This document shows positions 46,469-56,592 of a stretch of 64,000 nt of DNA, in pieces. The notes under the pieces were generated by a model that saw nothing but the letters and a program-made list of their open reading frames with translations, searched no databases and had not been told where the DNA came from. Each line of letters begins with the position of its first letter. Positions within the stretch are counted from its first letter, which is position 1. The position numbers and the translations under genes were made by a program. The stretch is from Earliella scabrosa (lineage: Eukaryota; Basidiomycota; Agaricomycetes; Polyporales; Polyporaceae), in contig JABYQQ010000001.1 in assembly GCA_022605405.1 (NCBI GenBank), positions 5,084,001 through 5,148,000 on the forward strand. The letters run 5' to 3'.

Positions 46469-46879
46469 AGCTCTTAACCCAAGGCAATGCGCAGGGCAGC
46501 AGCAACTCCCTTTGCACCAAAAGTCCCCCCGACAGACCGGGGTCGTCCACCTGTCGACGCGGACGCTCCCCATCCGTCGAGCTGGTTCTAGATACAGCAG
46601 AGATAGCTCATCTTCGCCCCCAAATCCGCTCGGAGGATTGATCGCACGGCTATCGGTGGATTCGTCGTAGCATACGATGGGGTTGATGGGAACGGTGCCG
46701 CTGTGACTCGGACGCTTGATTCCAACCAATGACATGTGTTTTGATTGTCGCCTGATGGTCGAGAGCATGGTAGTATGAACGAATCGCGTAGAAGCCTCTG
46801 GGGGGTGACTAGCTATAAGAAGGGGGGGTCAGACGTCCGAACCGCAACCTGCCACACCACCCATTGGCCTCTCATTGCT
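46469..46879. other. Spacer
   Basis: About 400 bp between same-strand unknown genes. It probably holds the promoter of the next one. Confidence 0.4.
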
Positions 46880-47609
46880 ATGCCTTTACGTGCTGTCTGG
46901 GCGTCACCTCCCAAGGTGCAGCTCATCACCCGCCCTGCGAGTGAATCGTCAGGGCCGCCGGGCTTGTTTCAAGTAGTGCTCGTGGTCTCAACCACCAACG
47001 CACGGGTTGAACTCGAGGTACGTGTTGCATCACGGCTCTCGTTTGAATATCAAAACGTGCTCATGACACTTTCCACAAGAAAATCGTGCCCATTTCTTGG
47101 ATAGCTGCGCGAGCAACGCCACCAGAGGAGTGGCAGCAGTTCAGGTCGAAACTCGATGAGCAAGGGATCCGCCCCGAGCTCAGTCAGACTCAACAAGACT
47201 CGCTTGAGGTCTTCACGAGGCTCTTGGAGTTCTTCTCCGTCTCACAAGGACTTCAAGCAGTCTCGTTGTGGTGCGAGTTTTGCGATCGCGTTTTGGACAT
47301 GGCGGCGCTCTCGAAAGGCCGTGATGTCTCGGAATGGCTCGGACGATTTGTCCCATGGGCTCAAAACATTACCGAGGTGCGTGCGGCTTTGTAGTGCACA
47401 TGGGGCGTGACTAGTAACGACGTCGCTAGCTTCACCTGTCGCAGGAGATGGTTGCTCGGTGGCCGGCCACTGTGTCCTGGTCTGACATGCTCCCGGCACG
47501 GGAAGATGGCGCCGGCCGAGGAGTAGGAAGGGTCGAGGCCGAATTACCTGGCCCCACCGGTGGTTTGCTGTATCCCTCTGACATTAGCGAGACGGAGGAT
47601 AACGAGTAG
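46880..47609 (+). CDS. Small unknown protein, three exons
   Basis: Exons 46880-47017, 47080-47376 and 47445-47609 join in phase 0 with GTACGT...AAG and GTGCGT...CAG introns, giving 199 residues. It starts MPLRAVWASPPKVQLITRP. The middle reads WQQFRSKLDEQGIRPELS and VFTRLLEFFSVSQGLQAVSL, predicted helical. It ends LYPSDISETEDNE. No known domain. It follows the two module-bearing genes and may belong to the same group, but I see no clear copy of their Trp module. A short open frame just downstream (47617-47751, MDFHSLSERQYASMSAEVAT) might be part of the transcript. Confidence 0.6.
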
Positions 47610-47960
47610 AGTATCCATGGACTTTCACTCGTTGTCTGAGCGACAATATGCATCCATGAGTGCCGAAGTTGCCACTGTGCCCTCAAGCCGTAGTAGGCGC
47701 GTCAACAGTGCCAGTGCACAGCACATGGACCGCCTTCCCCGTCGTACTTGAACAATCTTGGGTTCGACACAAGGCGTGAACAGCATAATGAGAGGGCGGG
47801 AATATAATGCAATTGCTCTAATGGCTACAGTACATACAAGGGCGCAAATTTCGCGAGCGCGATCAAGGATAACTACGGGGCTCGATGACTTTGGTGTAAA
47901 CCGCTCACATCTGGCTGATGACAGTTTGTGGTAGATGGAAAAGACCAGAGCGGCACCCGC

Positions 47961-48509
47961 CACAGAGGCTCGAGCGCAACCCGCCACGCTCGATGACTTC
48001 GGCGCGGACGTGTCGCTGCGGTCTGACGACCGACTCGGCGGGGAGAGGCTCGAGCGCAACCCGCCACGCTCGATGACTTCGGCGCGGACGTGTCGCTGCG
48101 GTCTGACGACCGACTCGGCGGGGAGAGGCTCGAGCGCAACCCGCCACACTCGATGACTTCGGTGCGGACGGGTCGCTGCGGTCTGACGACGGACTCGGCG
48201 GGAGCGCAACCCGCCACGCTCGATGACTTCGGCGCGGACGGGTCGCTTCGGTCTGACGACCGACTCGGCGGGGAGAGGCTCGAGCGCAACCCGCCACGCT
48301 CGATGACTTCGGCGCGGACGGGTCGCTGCGGTCTGATGACCGACTCGGCGGGGAGAGACTCGAGCGCAACCCGCCACGCTCGATGACTTCGGCGCGGACG
48401 TGTCGCTGCGGTCTGACGACCGACTCGGCGGGGAGAGGCTCGAGCGCAACCCGCCACACTCGATGACTTCGGCGCGGACGGGTCGCTGCGGTCTGACGAC
48501 CGACTCGGA
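47961..48509. repeat. 80-bp minisatellite, seven copies
   Basis: The unit begins CGAGCGCAACCCGCCACGCT and ends near GACCGACTCGGCGGGGAGAG. The anchor CGAGCGCAAC lies at 47971, 48051, 48131, 48201 (10-bp deletion), 48281, 48361 and 48441. Copies are nearly identical. Because 80 is not a multiple of three, minus-strand frames cycle through the array and all remain open. The long apparent proteins (SSVAGCARASPRRVGRQTAA type) are repeat translations and not evidence for a gene. Confidence 0.95.
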
Positions 48510-48919
48510 TTTGCTTGCAAGTGGGCGAAGATGTAGACGAAGTTTACTCACCTGCACCGTGCTGCAATCCTCTCCTACTCAGATTTGAACATCGAGGAAC
48601 GACGACGGTCGTGGCGAAGACAAGCGCGGGATGGAGACATGGTGAGGGTTGAGGGGTATCGGGGCTGACCAAGGTGGAGGGAACGGTAGTAGGTGCGCTC
48701 AGCGCTATGCTCACACGCGTATGATGCCAAGCGAGTGGTTAGAGAGCGGTGGCGCAAATTCGGGCAAAAGCGATCCTGGCTGCAATCGAAAGCCGGCGCG
48801 ACTAGACCTCCTGATGGTCATCATGGCATGATCGAATGTGATTTTGTCTCACCTGTCCCTTACTTAATGCAATAGCTCAGTGGGGTCCAGGGGACACGCT
48901 CGGGACGGGTGCCACAAGC
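48510..48919. other. Spacer after the minisatellite
   Basis: No gene seen. Confidence 0.4.
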
Positions 48920-49443
48920 ATGAAGGCAGCTGAAGTACTCGACACATCGTTCGAGGAGCAGCCACCGAGCAGTCGAGTGTACACGCAACCCCCGCAAACG
49001 ACATATTCATGCCCGCTTTGCCTTGCGGAGGTGAAGATCCAAACATGTGACCGCCCTGGCCACTTAATGGAGGGGTGTGCGTATGTGGAGGTGAGTGTGT
49101 AATTGCCTGTCGTGCAAGTGCGAGCGAATGACATGGAGCACGGTCGCAGTGTAAGCACAGCGGCACGTCCTACGCTGATTGGCCGAGGCGCTTTCGATGG
49201 GTCACGCACTGGCGGACGCACGGAGACCCAGAGGGTTCGAAGCACATCAAGTGGCCCGACTCGTGGAGTGACGCCGAAGGAGGCGAGGTAGGCGTTGCGC
49301 GCAAAGTGGCTGCCCGCCGAGGGCACCCCTACAAGCCATCGCGGAATGGTCTCGAGGTGGGTGTGGGCTGTATTGCTGTGGTGCATTGCGCTCGTGGCGA
49401 AGTGAAGGCTGACATCGCTGCAGAAAGGGCTCCGACGACGCGC
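48920..49443 (+). CDS. Possible small zinc-knuckle protein
   Basis: A start at 48920 gives MKAAEVLDTSFEEQPPSSRV followed by TYSCPLCLAEVKIQTCDRPG and HLMEGCAY, a Cys/His cluster (C-x2-C-x8-C-x4-H-x4-C). The frame stops soon after at a GTGAGTGTGTAA. A downstream frame reads QCKHSGTSYADWPRRFRW, VTHWRTHGDPEGSKHIKWPD and continues to 49443. These may be two exons of a C2H2-like protein, but the junction is not convincing. Low confidence. It is included because the cluster is similar in spirit to those in neighbouring genes. Confidence 0.3.
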
Positions 49444-50448
49444 TGACGCCCAGAAGGGCACGAAAATGGGGGGCGGAGGCAATCATCGCAGTGCACAGGA
49501 GGGGAGTCGTTCGGGCGAGCCGCTGGAGACCCAGATCGATCTCACGCTACCGCCGGGTTCGAGCGCATATGTACCGATTGAGATCTGATCGTCTAGTAGA
49601 CCGCATCATGGGGACTGGACGATGTGGGGCCGAATCCACCTTCGCAAGCCTCATCGAGCCTTTGACAGGCTGCCTGCGCCATAGACCCCATGCTGTAGAA
49701 AAATTACGATTGATGAGAGAATCGAAGAAATCGTCCTTTAAGGGGGACGTTCTCTGCCAAATTGTGTTACGGAAAGTTGTGCTCGTGGGAATGTATTTGA
49801 AACTCCGATTACCTAGAGTAAGTAATTACATAACAGCTGATAAGCAAGTTTGTTATCGTCTTGACCTTAAACTAGGGTTCGCGCGAGCCGCGCGGGAAAG
49901 AATTAGACGCCTTTTGCATCGCCACTCTGCTTCTATCTGATTACATTATGTCAGTAACACATGTGGTAAGTAAATTTGTTATCCCGCTAACCCCGCGCTA
50001 GGGTCACACACTTCGCAGGAAAGCTTCAGGCGTCTAGTACTCTCTGTCAGTGTTCCTCAAGCTTCCTGCCGACGCTCTCTGCTGTACCGGGCGTTATACG
50101 CCCTGTAGAGCCTGCATCTCTTCAACCCTCTCGTATATCATGTAGGATATGTACCACACTCGTGGTTTTGGTACTGTACACAAATACGCTAGCAATGAGC
50201 ATCGCGGGACTACTACGGCAGCCCGACGTTATATCTACTGTTGATCAGTAGTTGTCAGTACACAGTGTATGTCTATACATCTACAGAGTATGTATAGTAT
50301 GTGCGATTCAAAAGATCTCTTGGATCTCGGTGCAAGTGGCACACCAGTACTTGGCAGTAGCCTTTAGCTCGGTTTGCTCTTAAGCCTTCACCCTACTCGA
50401 GTCTTGCATCTATCGTCATCGCTTTCTCCATTCATTACCTGCTCCGAC
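49444..50448. other. AT-richer spacer with a degenerate direct repeat
   Basis: Around 49838-49915 and 49967-50040 two related segments share TAAGTAA, TTTGTTATC, CTAGGGT and GGAAAG at similar spacing (about 130 nt apart). The left copy of the 28-nt inverted repeat lies at 50083-50110. No gene seen. The promoter of the gene at 50449 is probably here. Confidence 0.5.
50083..50110 (+). repeat. Left copy of a 28-nt inverted repeat
   Basis: Begins TGTACCGGGCGTTATACGCC and continues CTGTAGAG. The same sequence, reverse-complemented with one mismatch, is at 54751-54778. The repeat contains its own small palindrome (GGGCG-TTATA-CGCCC). Confidence 0.9.
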
Positions 50449-51514
50449 ATGAAAGACGAGGACGATGGCGCACTCCCTCTTTGGCTTGACCATCTCTCGC
50501 GACCCGCCAGTACCCCAACTGTCAAAGTTGAACAACCCCCGGTCTCACTCACCGATCTCCCTGCTCCTCAACAACAAACGCACGTTCCGCCCGCGAGCAT
50601 TGTGTCTCCCGAGGTACGTCTATTGGGGACTCGGATTTACCCCTGTAAAAGCTTCCCTTTTTCCCTCAGCCCAGTTCGCCGTACGATATGTCCCCCTCCG
50701 AGTTTGACCCCGACTGGGCCACTCTTCAACTCAGCCTCCCCGATGGCCTACAAACCATCACCTTGCGCGACGACTACCTTGAGGTCCTTCAGAAGATACG
50801 CTCCCGTACGTGCGCTCATTGTCAAGAAGCCATCAGGCGGCTGGGGTCCGATCGCGTGCGATGCGTCCAGGTGGACACTGGAAATGCAACATGGAAGTGT
50901 CGTCGATGCTTCCACTCGAACAAGGATGGATGTGATTGGATGCTCGGTGCGTTATTTACCCGCCTACTCTCCACTCTATTGTGTCTATATTCCGTCTGCG
51001 TCTCAGCTTGTATGCAATACGGGCTTGGCAAGACGCCTCCTGTCGACCGCAAACGTCGTCATGTTCTGTCGCACTCGCGAGTCTCAGATTCGAAGCGGGC
51101 TATCCCCCGAGAATCGCTAGAACAATCATCTCCTTCAGCCCTGCATCGTGCGTCCGCTCTTCACCGCCCATCTCCGCCAACTCACTTCTCACCACCGCAG
51201 CGGTTCGACCTCAAACACGGGCTTCAACGCGCAGCGCTGCCGCCTCCGAAAGCTCTGGCGTTGCGGGCTCTTCTAGAGGTAGCCACGTCCCTCCCAGTCC
51301 TGTTCCATCCTCGCAAGACCTCGCCTTTGCACAGGCAGTAGACGAGCTGAAACGAGAGCTGCAGGAGGTGCGGATGGAGACCGTGGACAAGATGGATAAG
51401 TTGTTGACGGCAATCGATGGTCTTACCACCGAGATCCGGGCACTACGTACTCATACTACTATTGAGGGGAGTGTCGCCATTGCCCAGTGGAAGGGTAAGG
51501 GTAGAGCGAACTAG
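50449..51514 (+). CDS. Cysteine-cluster protein with C-terminal coiled coil
   Basis: Four exons in consistent phase: 50449-50613, 50670-50946, 51007-51147 and 51201-51514, giving 298 residues. It starts MKDEDDGALPLWLDHLSRPA (acidic, Pro-rich). A cysteine cluster follows: RTCAHCQEAIRRLGSDRVRC and WKCRRCFHSNKDGCDW. A basic Ser/Pro-rich linker comes next (DRKRRHVLSHSR), and the C-terminus is a heptad-like helix, FAQAVDELKRELQEVRMETV, DKMDKLLTAIDGLTTEIRAL, ending KGKGRAN. The pattern suggests a zinc-binding, dimerising nuclear protein. It lies inside the 28-nt inverted repeat, convergent with the large minus-strand gene. No family assigned. Confidence 0.72.
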
Positions 51515-51628
51515 CACGATCAATTCATGTCCACTCTCATAGTCATATCATTCTCCGATAGTCTGACATTGCGGAGAAACCGCTGCTGAGATCCTCAAGC
51601 TCGACACGTACTGCTACACGGATAACGT

Positions 51629-54342
51629 CTACGCTACAAGATATGCGTCCAAAATCTTTTCACTTGCTATGTTCGCTGCCTCTACCAACTTTGCGCACGG
51701 TCGATACTGTCCAAGGGCCGACTTCCACTTCCGCACATTCATCGGCCATGCCTTACCGCTCTGGATGTCTGCCAGGCGGCTCTGAAACCATTGCTCATTC
51801 CACGGCGTCCAGAGCCCTGTATACATCCCAGATGTCTTCCATACGTTCTGCTTGGGCCACCACGATTGGTCTTCTTGTTGATTGGTCTGCGCTGTATCCC
51901 TGTTAGTTACAGCCGTACTAATCCATTCTCATTCAGTTTCGATTACTCACTATACACTTTATTGACCCCAACAATGAGCTCCATCTCCGCATCAGAGAGA
52001 GCATCGTCGATGAATGTGTTATTTGCGCCATCATGCAGTATGGCACAGTGCTGTTCACGATGGTCCGATGGTCCGAGATCGAGGTAGGAACGCAGAAGGG
52101 CCAACGTTCCCGGATGAGACTCAGCCAACTCCATCACCAGCCGCCAGACAATGCCACCGCAGAGCAGAGCACATCGAAGATGCGATCCGGACGCGAGGAG
52201 ATTGAGGACCGATTGTTGGTACTGGCGGTAGTCTGCGAGATTGTGGATATGTGTGTCCCTACGGTAGACTGTGTATGAACGTTCGCTTCGCAAGGGGAAC
52301 GTCTGTTCTCTCGAGGGCGTAACGGGTAGTCCTTCGATTGCGCTGACCGTGTGGCAAGACCCCCCAATTGATACGAGTTCGTGGACAGCTCCCGAACTCG
52401 TCGCGATGGTCGGCAGTCGGCGTAGTAAGTAGAGCATGCCTGCTACTGGCACTGCGAGAGTCCAGTCCAGATCTCGTGGGTCATTCGCGTATCTCACCAG
52501 ATACACCGTTGACCCAGTGATCGTATGATGCTTCTCCGCGACGAGGCTATCCACGATACGCCGGTTCGAAGGGCTGAACAGCCAATGCACGGACTCCTTG
52601 TTAAGGTCCCACGAGCCCCTTCCAGCCATGGAGCTTGCCTTCTGTTCCATTATTGACCACGCCCAGCCTCGATATACTTTACGCCTGTCCGACGGGATCA
52701 GACTCTCACATCCCATCGGCATAGCGAACAGTCGACAGAAGTCACGATCAGGGTATTTGGCATAGTCGATCCCCGGGAAGATGAGAGTGGAAGGATGAAG
52801 ACCGTACCTCTCGATGAAGTATCGTTCGCTGAGGTAGGTCTGCGGGAAAGATATCCCTGCTCCTGTTGGCACGATGTCATTGCCTTGGTACAAGAAGTCG
52901 GTCTCCGCCGCGAATAGAGCGCGCGTATCGCCATATTCAGGAGCGGGACTAGCAGCAGAGGCTACTTGGACCTCGACCTTCTCGGAGTCAGAAGGTAGCC
53001 ATAAGTCCCACTCATCGAAGAGTGAGTTATAGCGTCGGGTAGTTGGCCAAGTGAGAGTCCACAGCGGTCCGACAGCACTCTGCACGACCGATGCTCGAAC
53101 TTCTATCTCCTGCGTCCTAGTACCAGCGGCGTCGATATGGCGTTTCACCCAGAGGTACACACGGCTATAGGGTCTGGGAGGCTGGCCCGTCCTCGCATGT
53201 CTCTCTCGGTCCTCTCGACGCTGCAGCTGCACAGCAGTTTCCTGCACTAGCATCCGCTGGCGGTGGGCATCCATCCGTGCGAAGAACTGGAGTCGTGATT
53301 CACCTGGACGTTGGAAAGGTCCTGAGGGGAGAGGTGCAGGACCTCTCGGTCGCTGGAAAAGTGTACGGCATGCACCACGGTGATACAGGTGGAATGAGTG
53401 ACAAGTGCCTGCCCCTGGGGGAGTCTGACATGCTAGCCAGGCGTCTTGACCTATAGGTAGCAAGGGGCGAAGTTCTGGAGCTACATGCGCAGAAACGGCG
53501 CTTGCGTCCATGCGAGCTCCTTGCGGCCATCGGACAAATATCGGGACCTTGGCTCGACGATAAGCAGGGATATGTTCGACCCAGCCGCATGTCTCTCCAT
53601 CTATGAATACACCCACTCGTAAACCAGGGGAGAAGTCCGTAATGGCCGAGGCGTTGAGAGCGTCTATCCATGATGCTGGCACCCATTGGTTTGCGAGAAA
53701 AACTGTCCAGGAGGGAACCCGATCGCTGACGGGGGATTCGCCCATCCAAACCGCGATAGACTGCGAGCACCGAGCGATCAGGAACATGAAGGCCTTGTGT
53801 GACTTCCGGATGGCTGTACGAGCACCGTACTCAGTGCGATGCACGACTGTGTAACCGCATTCGCGTGGTTCCGGCCAGTTCTCGTAGCGACGGATAGAAG
53901 TAGCCTCAGGTGTGTTCGCTAGGGACAGAAGCAGGTTTGAGACGTGGAGCAAGCCACGCTCGAGTTGAATCCAGGAGTTCCGGAGATCGGTATGGAGCGA
54001 CCACCCATCCGTGTACTGAACCGGGCACAGCATGCGAGGCTCCACGAACAATCTTGCCAGAAGAGGGTCGTTGGGCGGTTCGTTCCGCAGAACATACCCC
54101 AACTCTGGCACGTTGCGCATCGCATACTGAGGTCGTAGAAGCTCCCGATATGATTTGTTGAGGTGGGGGTTTGGATCGGCGGACACGGGTATTTGGATGT
54201 CGTCTGGTACATTGGTTACAGTGAAGAGATGACGTGTCCGGCTCGTGAATGTGTGAACGCATTCCCTCCTGATAGTCCGTCAATTCCCGAAGCAGTCGCT
54301 GGCATGGCTTATGGCTACTTACCAGCTTGAGTTCGCGGACAT
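51629..54342 (-). CDS. 866-residue protein of unknown function
   Basis: Three exons: 54342-54323 (20 nt, ATG then SANSSSW), 54268-51951 and 51891-51629. The first intron is GTAAGT...CAG (54 nt), the second GTGAGT...CAG (59 nt, with CTAAC branch site). Phases agree, giving MSANSSSWRECVHTFTSRTR at the start and SEKILDAYLVA at the end. The body has VPIFVRWPQGARMDASAVSA, SRLQFFARMDAHRQRML and RPYSRVYLWVKRHIDAAG, plus a long C-terminal part including WDLNKESVHWLFSPSNRRIV. No catalytic motif or known domain recognised. It shares a tiny first exon with the 35948-38371 gene. It lies inside the 28-nt inverted repeat with the preceding gene and may be mobile-element cargo. Confidence 0.75.
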
Positions 54343-55238
54343 TGTGGTTTGTCAGACCCTGTCAGACCCGTCAATCTTGCACTAGCGAATAAGTCAGATT
54401 GTGCCGACTGGTTCCTCAGCTATATGTGCGTGCTTACCTTATTTGTCGGGTTCTGGGCAAATAGCGGCGTTGGTATGCTTCACGCCTGCGTTGTCTTTCG
54501 CGTTGTGTAGACAGTGCGATATGGACCTGTTCGATAGTGATTAACTATGCGCAGTAACAGAACACGCTACGGTTTAATTCACCGTGGAGACACCAGTATT
54601 TTGCTTGTCTGTCTTTCCCGCAGGTCGACTTCCGGACGTGCACCAATGGTACCTAGGCGTACTCAGTCGAATTTCGTGTACATTCTTTTGACGTATTACT
54701 AACAGCTAGCCGTCCAACTTCAGATACAAAGGTTCTTCTTTGAATAACCACTCTACAAGGCGTATAACGCCCGGTACAGTGCAGGGAGATGGAAGAACAG
54801 AATGAAGGTTGGAGCACCCAAAGCTACCGGAAGAAGTTCGAAGTTTGAAGTCCGAAGCGCTGACGCCGGAATTTGCCGAAATGCGATGCACTTGCTTTTC
54901 CTGGCATTCTCGGTCGGGCCTCCAGCGTCCGCCTTCTCTCTCCGAGCCTCCATGTCGTTATACGATGTGGAGAGCAATCCGGCTTTTTGATTCAGAGGAA
55001 TATACATGCTAGGCTGGACAAAACCGAGTGCGGACCGCCACGACTAGGCGTCCGCTACATCAATAACTGGCGAATTGCACCTTCACCGTCAGGCTTATCG
55101 CATCCCGCAGTCCGGCGACTACCGATCAGCCCTCAGTCCTGACCCCGGACGGAAGAGCTCTGCCCGTCCTTCACGTTCTGTCATCGGTGAGCCGTCCACT
55201 CGTTCACGCTTGCGCTACCTCTCATATAGCTCGCAGCT
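54343..55238. other. Intergenic, contains the right inverted-repeat copy
   Basis: Promoter side of the 866-residue gene. No coding sequence supported. Confidence 0.45.
54751..54778 (-). repeat. Right copy of the 28-nt inverted repeat
   Basis: Reverse complement of 50083-50110 with 27 of 28 matches. Some weaker similarity continues outward on both sides (CTTCC and CTGC blocks), but no target-site duplication was found. Confidence 0.9.
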
Positions 55239-55406
55239 ATGTCCCCAACGGAATCCCCCAAAGAGAACGACGCCCTCGCTACGACAATCTCGACAAAACC
55301 GGATCTGGCAGAGAGCGACAAGGCAAACGCTTGCGATGAAGCCGCCGGTAAGGCGCAAGTCACGTCTTTGGCTGCCAAATATGCCCAGTACGGCCTCTAT
55401 AAGTGA
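55239..55406 (+). CDS. Possible short exon or small protein
   Basis: A 55-residue frame starts MSPTESPKENDALATTISTK and ends KYAQYGLYK with a GTGAGA donor-like site at the stop. It could be the first exon of an unidentified plus-strand gene. Its opposite strand is also open, so orientation is uncertain. Confidence 0.25.
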   Translation: MSPTESPKENDALATTISTKPDLAESDKANACDEAAGKAQVTSLAAKYAQYGLYK

Positions 55407-55413
55407 GATACGC

Positions 55414-55876
55414 TTACTCTGCACCCTTGTATATGGTGCTCAAGGTGCTACTAGCTACCCTACGATGACTCTGCCAGCCAAGTCGAACGCAGGAGAGCTT
55501 GCAGCCGGTATGTGCAACACCTCTACGAGTGTACGATATGAGTCTCACCTTATCACAGCCCGTCGTGGGAAACTGCATTGCGATGACCAGGACGACGAAA
55601 CGGATCACACAATCCTCGTTGTGCCCCAGCTTGAGGAGGTCGATTAGTTGTTGTACCTGGGGCAGAGTCACGAAACGGCTGTCTGTGCGCGTGCGACTAT
55701 GCGTCTGCAGTTCTGCGATGATGGTGTCAGTTCCTAGATTTCCGCTACGCAACATGTTGTACATCCTGCGACTGGGCTGGGACTATCGTCAGCCTCTGGA
55801 GAACTGGGTACGAGGTTTCGCAAACGCATAGTACTTACGCTCGGAGGTCTGCTTCGTCGAGTTTGAATGACATCAT
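55414..55876 (-). CDS. Possible small unknown protein
   Basis: The start at 55876 gives MMSFKLDEADLRA across a GTAAGT...CAG intron (55838-55766), then MYNMLRSGNLGTDTIIAELQ, THSRTRTDSRFVTLPQVQQL and IDLLKLGHNEDCVIRFVVLV. The sequence is protein-like and helical. A GTGAGA donor after TTGCDK suggests more exons further left that I could not settle. Function unknown. Confidence 0.4.
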
Positions 55877-56592
55877 GCCCGATTCGTCTCTTCTTGACAC
55901 CCTCTCAACACGGCGGCCTTGTCTGCTCTTTCCTACTGGTCAAAGTGCCGCTGATCTGGGCTGATTCAATAAGGGAAACTCGATGAAAGTCCCGGAGGCG
56001 ATCAGGCATACAGGTAGAGATCGAATCGCGCCAAGCGCGCCAAGTCAGGTCGTACATCGAGCCTTCGGCCGAAGCTGGCAAGCTGAGAGTGCATTCGTCG
56101 CGACCAATGCACTCTCAGCTTGCCAGCTTCGGGTTTTATCGGATTGGCAAAGCGGCTCCCTCATCCTGCTTCTCTTCTCACTGTCTCTCTCCCGCTATTC
56201 TGCTTCTCTGTGCCGCCGAATCCCTGCAGTATACAGCCATTCTTCGCGCCGACTCACGTCTGCTCCTGTTACCCCTTTTCCTCGCAGTGCACACACCTCC
56301 TTCGGCGTCCTTCGGCGGTCTTTTTACCCTTGCTCTCTACTCGACGCTCGCGTGCGACTGCCGTCCGTTCTCGCCGTCCCTCTCGCTGTCAAGTCATCCT
56401 CCCGAAGTGAGTCCCAATTTATCCATTCAGTTTATACGCGCTCTTGCTCGTCTCTTCGTCCCGCTGCATGCCCTATCCATTGGCCTCCTCTCTCATGCCC
56501 ATCACCCCCTTTACTCCTTTACGCCTAACTCGTCCAGTTCTGCTGTGCCAAACCTTGATGTCTGGACGCTTATCTTCCGCCCGTCGTTCAGC
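55877..56592. other. Intergenic region with a long palindrome
   Basis: Holds the 62-nt palindrome and the pyrimidine-rich upstream region of the following large gene. The pyrimidine-rich tract (about 56150-56590) is open in one frame but is composed of Ser/Leu/Pro codons of low-complexity type and is more likely promoter or 5' UTR. Confidence 0.5.
56070..56131. repeat. 62-nt near-perfect palindrome
   Basis: The left arm 56070-56095 begins CGAAGCTGGCAAGCTGAGAG. The right arm 56106-56131 is its exact reverse complement (26 of 26). The 10-nt centre contains GTCGCGAC, itself palindromic. The left flank has another 12-nt palindrome (CTTCGGCCGAAG) overlapping the arm. Confidence 0.95.

Noticed and set aside
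47961..48509. CRISPR-like array
   Set aside because: Direct adjacent repeats without unique spacers, in a eukaryotic context: a minisatellite.
47625..48557. Open minus-strand frames of 184-310 residues through the 80-bp repeats
   Set aside because: All three frames are open because the unit lacks stops and is not a multiple of three. The sequence is a pure repeat translation.
56089..56592. N-terminal extension of the 56593 gene
   Set aside because: The frame is open, but it begins inside the palindrome and is a pyrimidine-rich low-complexity translation typical of a fungal promoter or 5' UTR.
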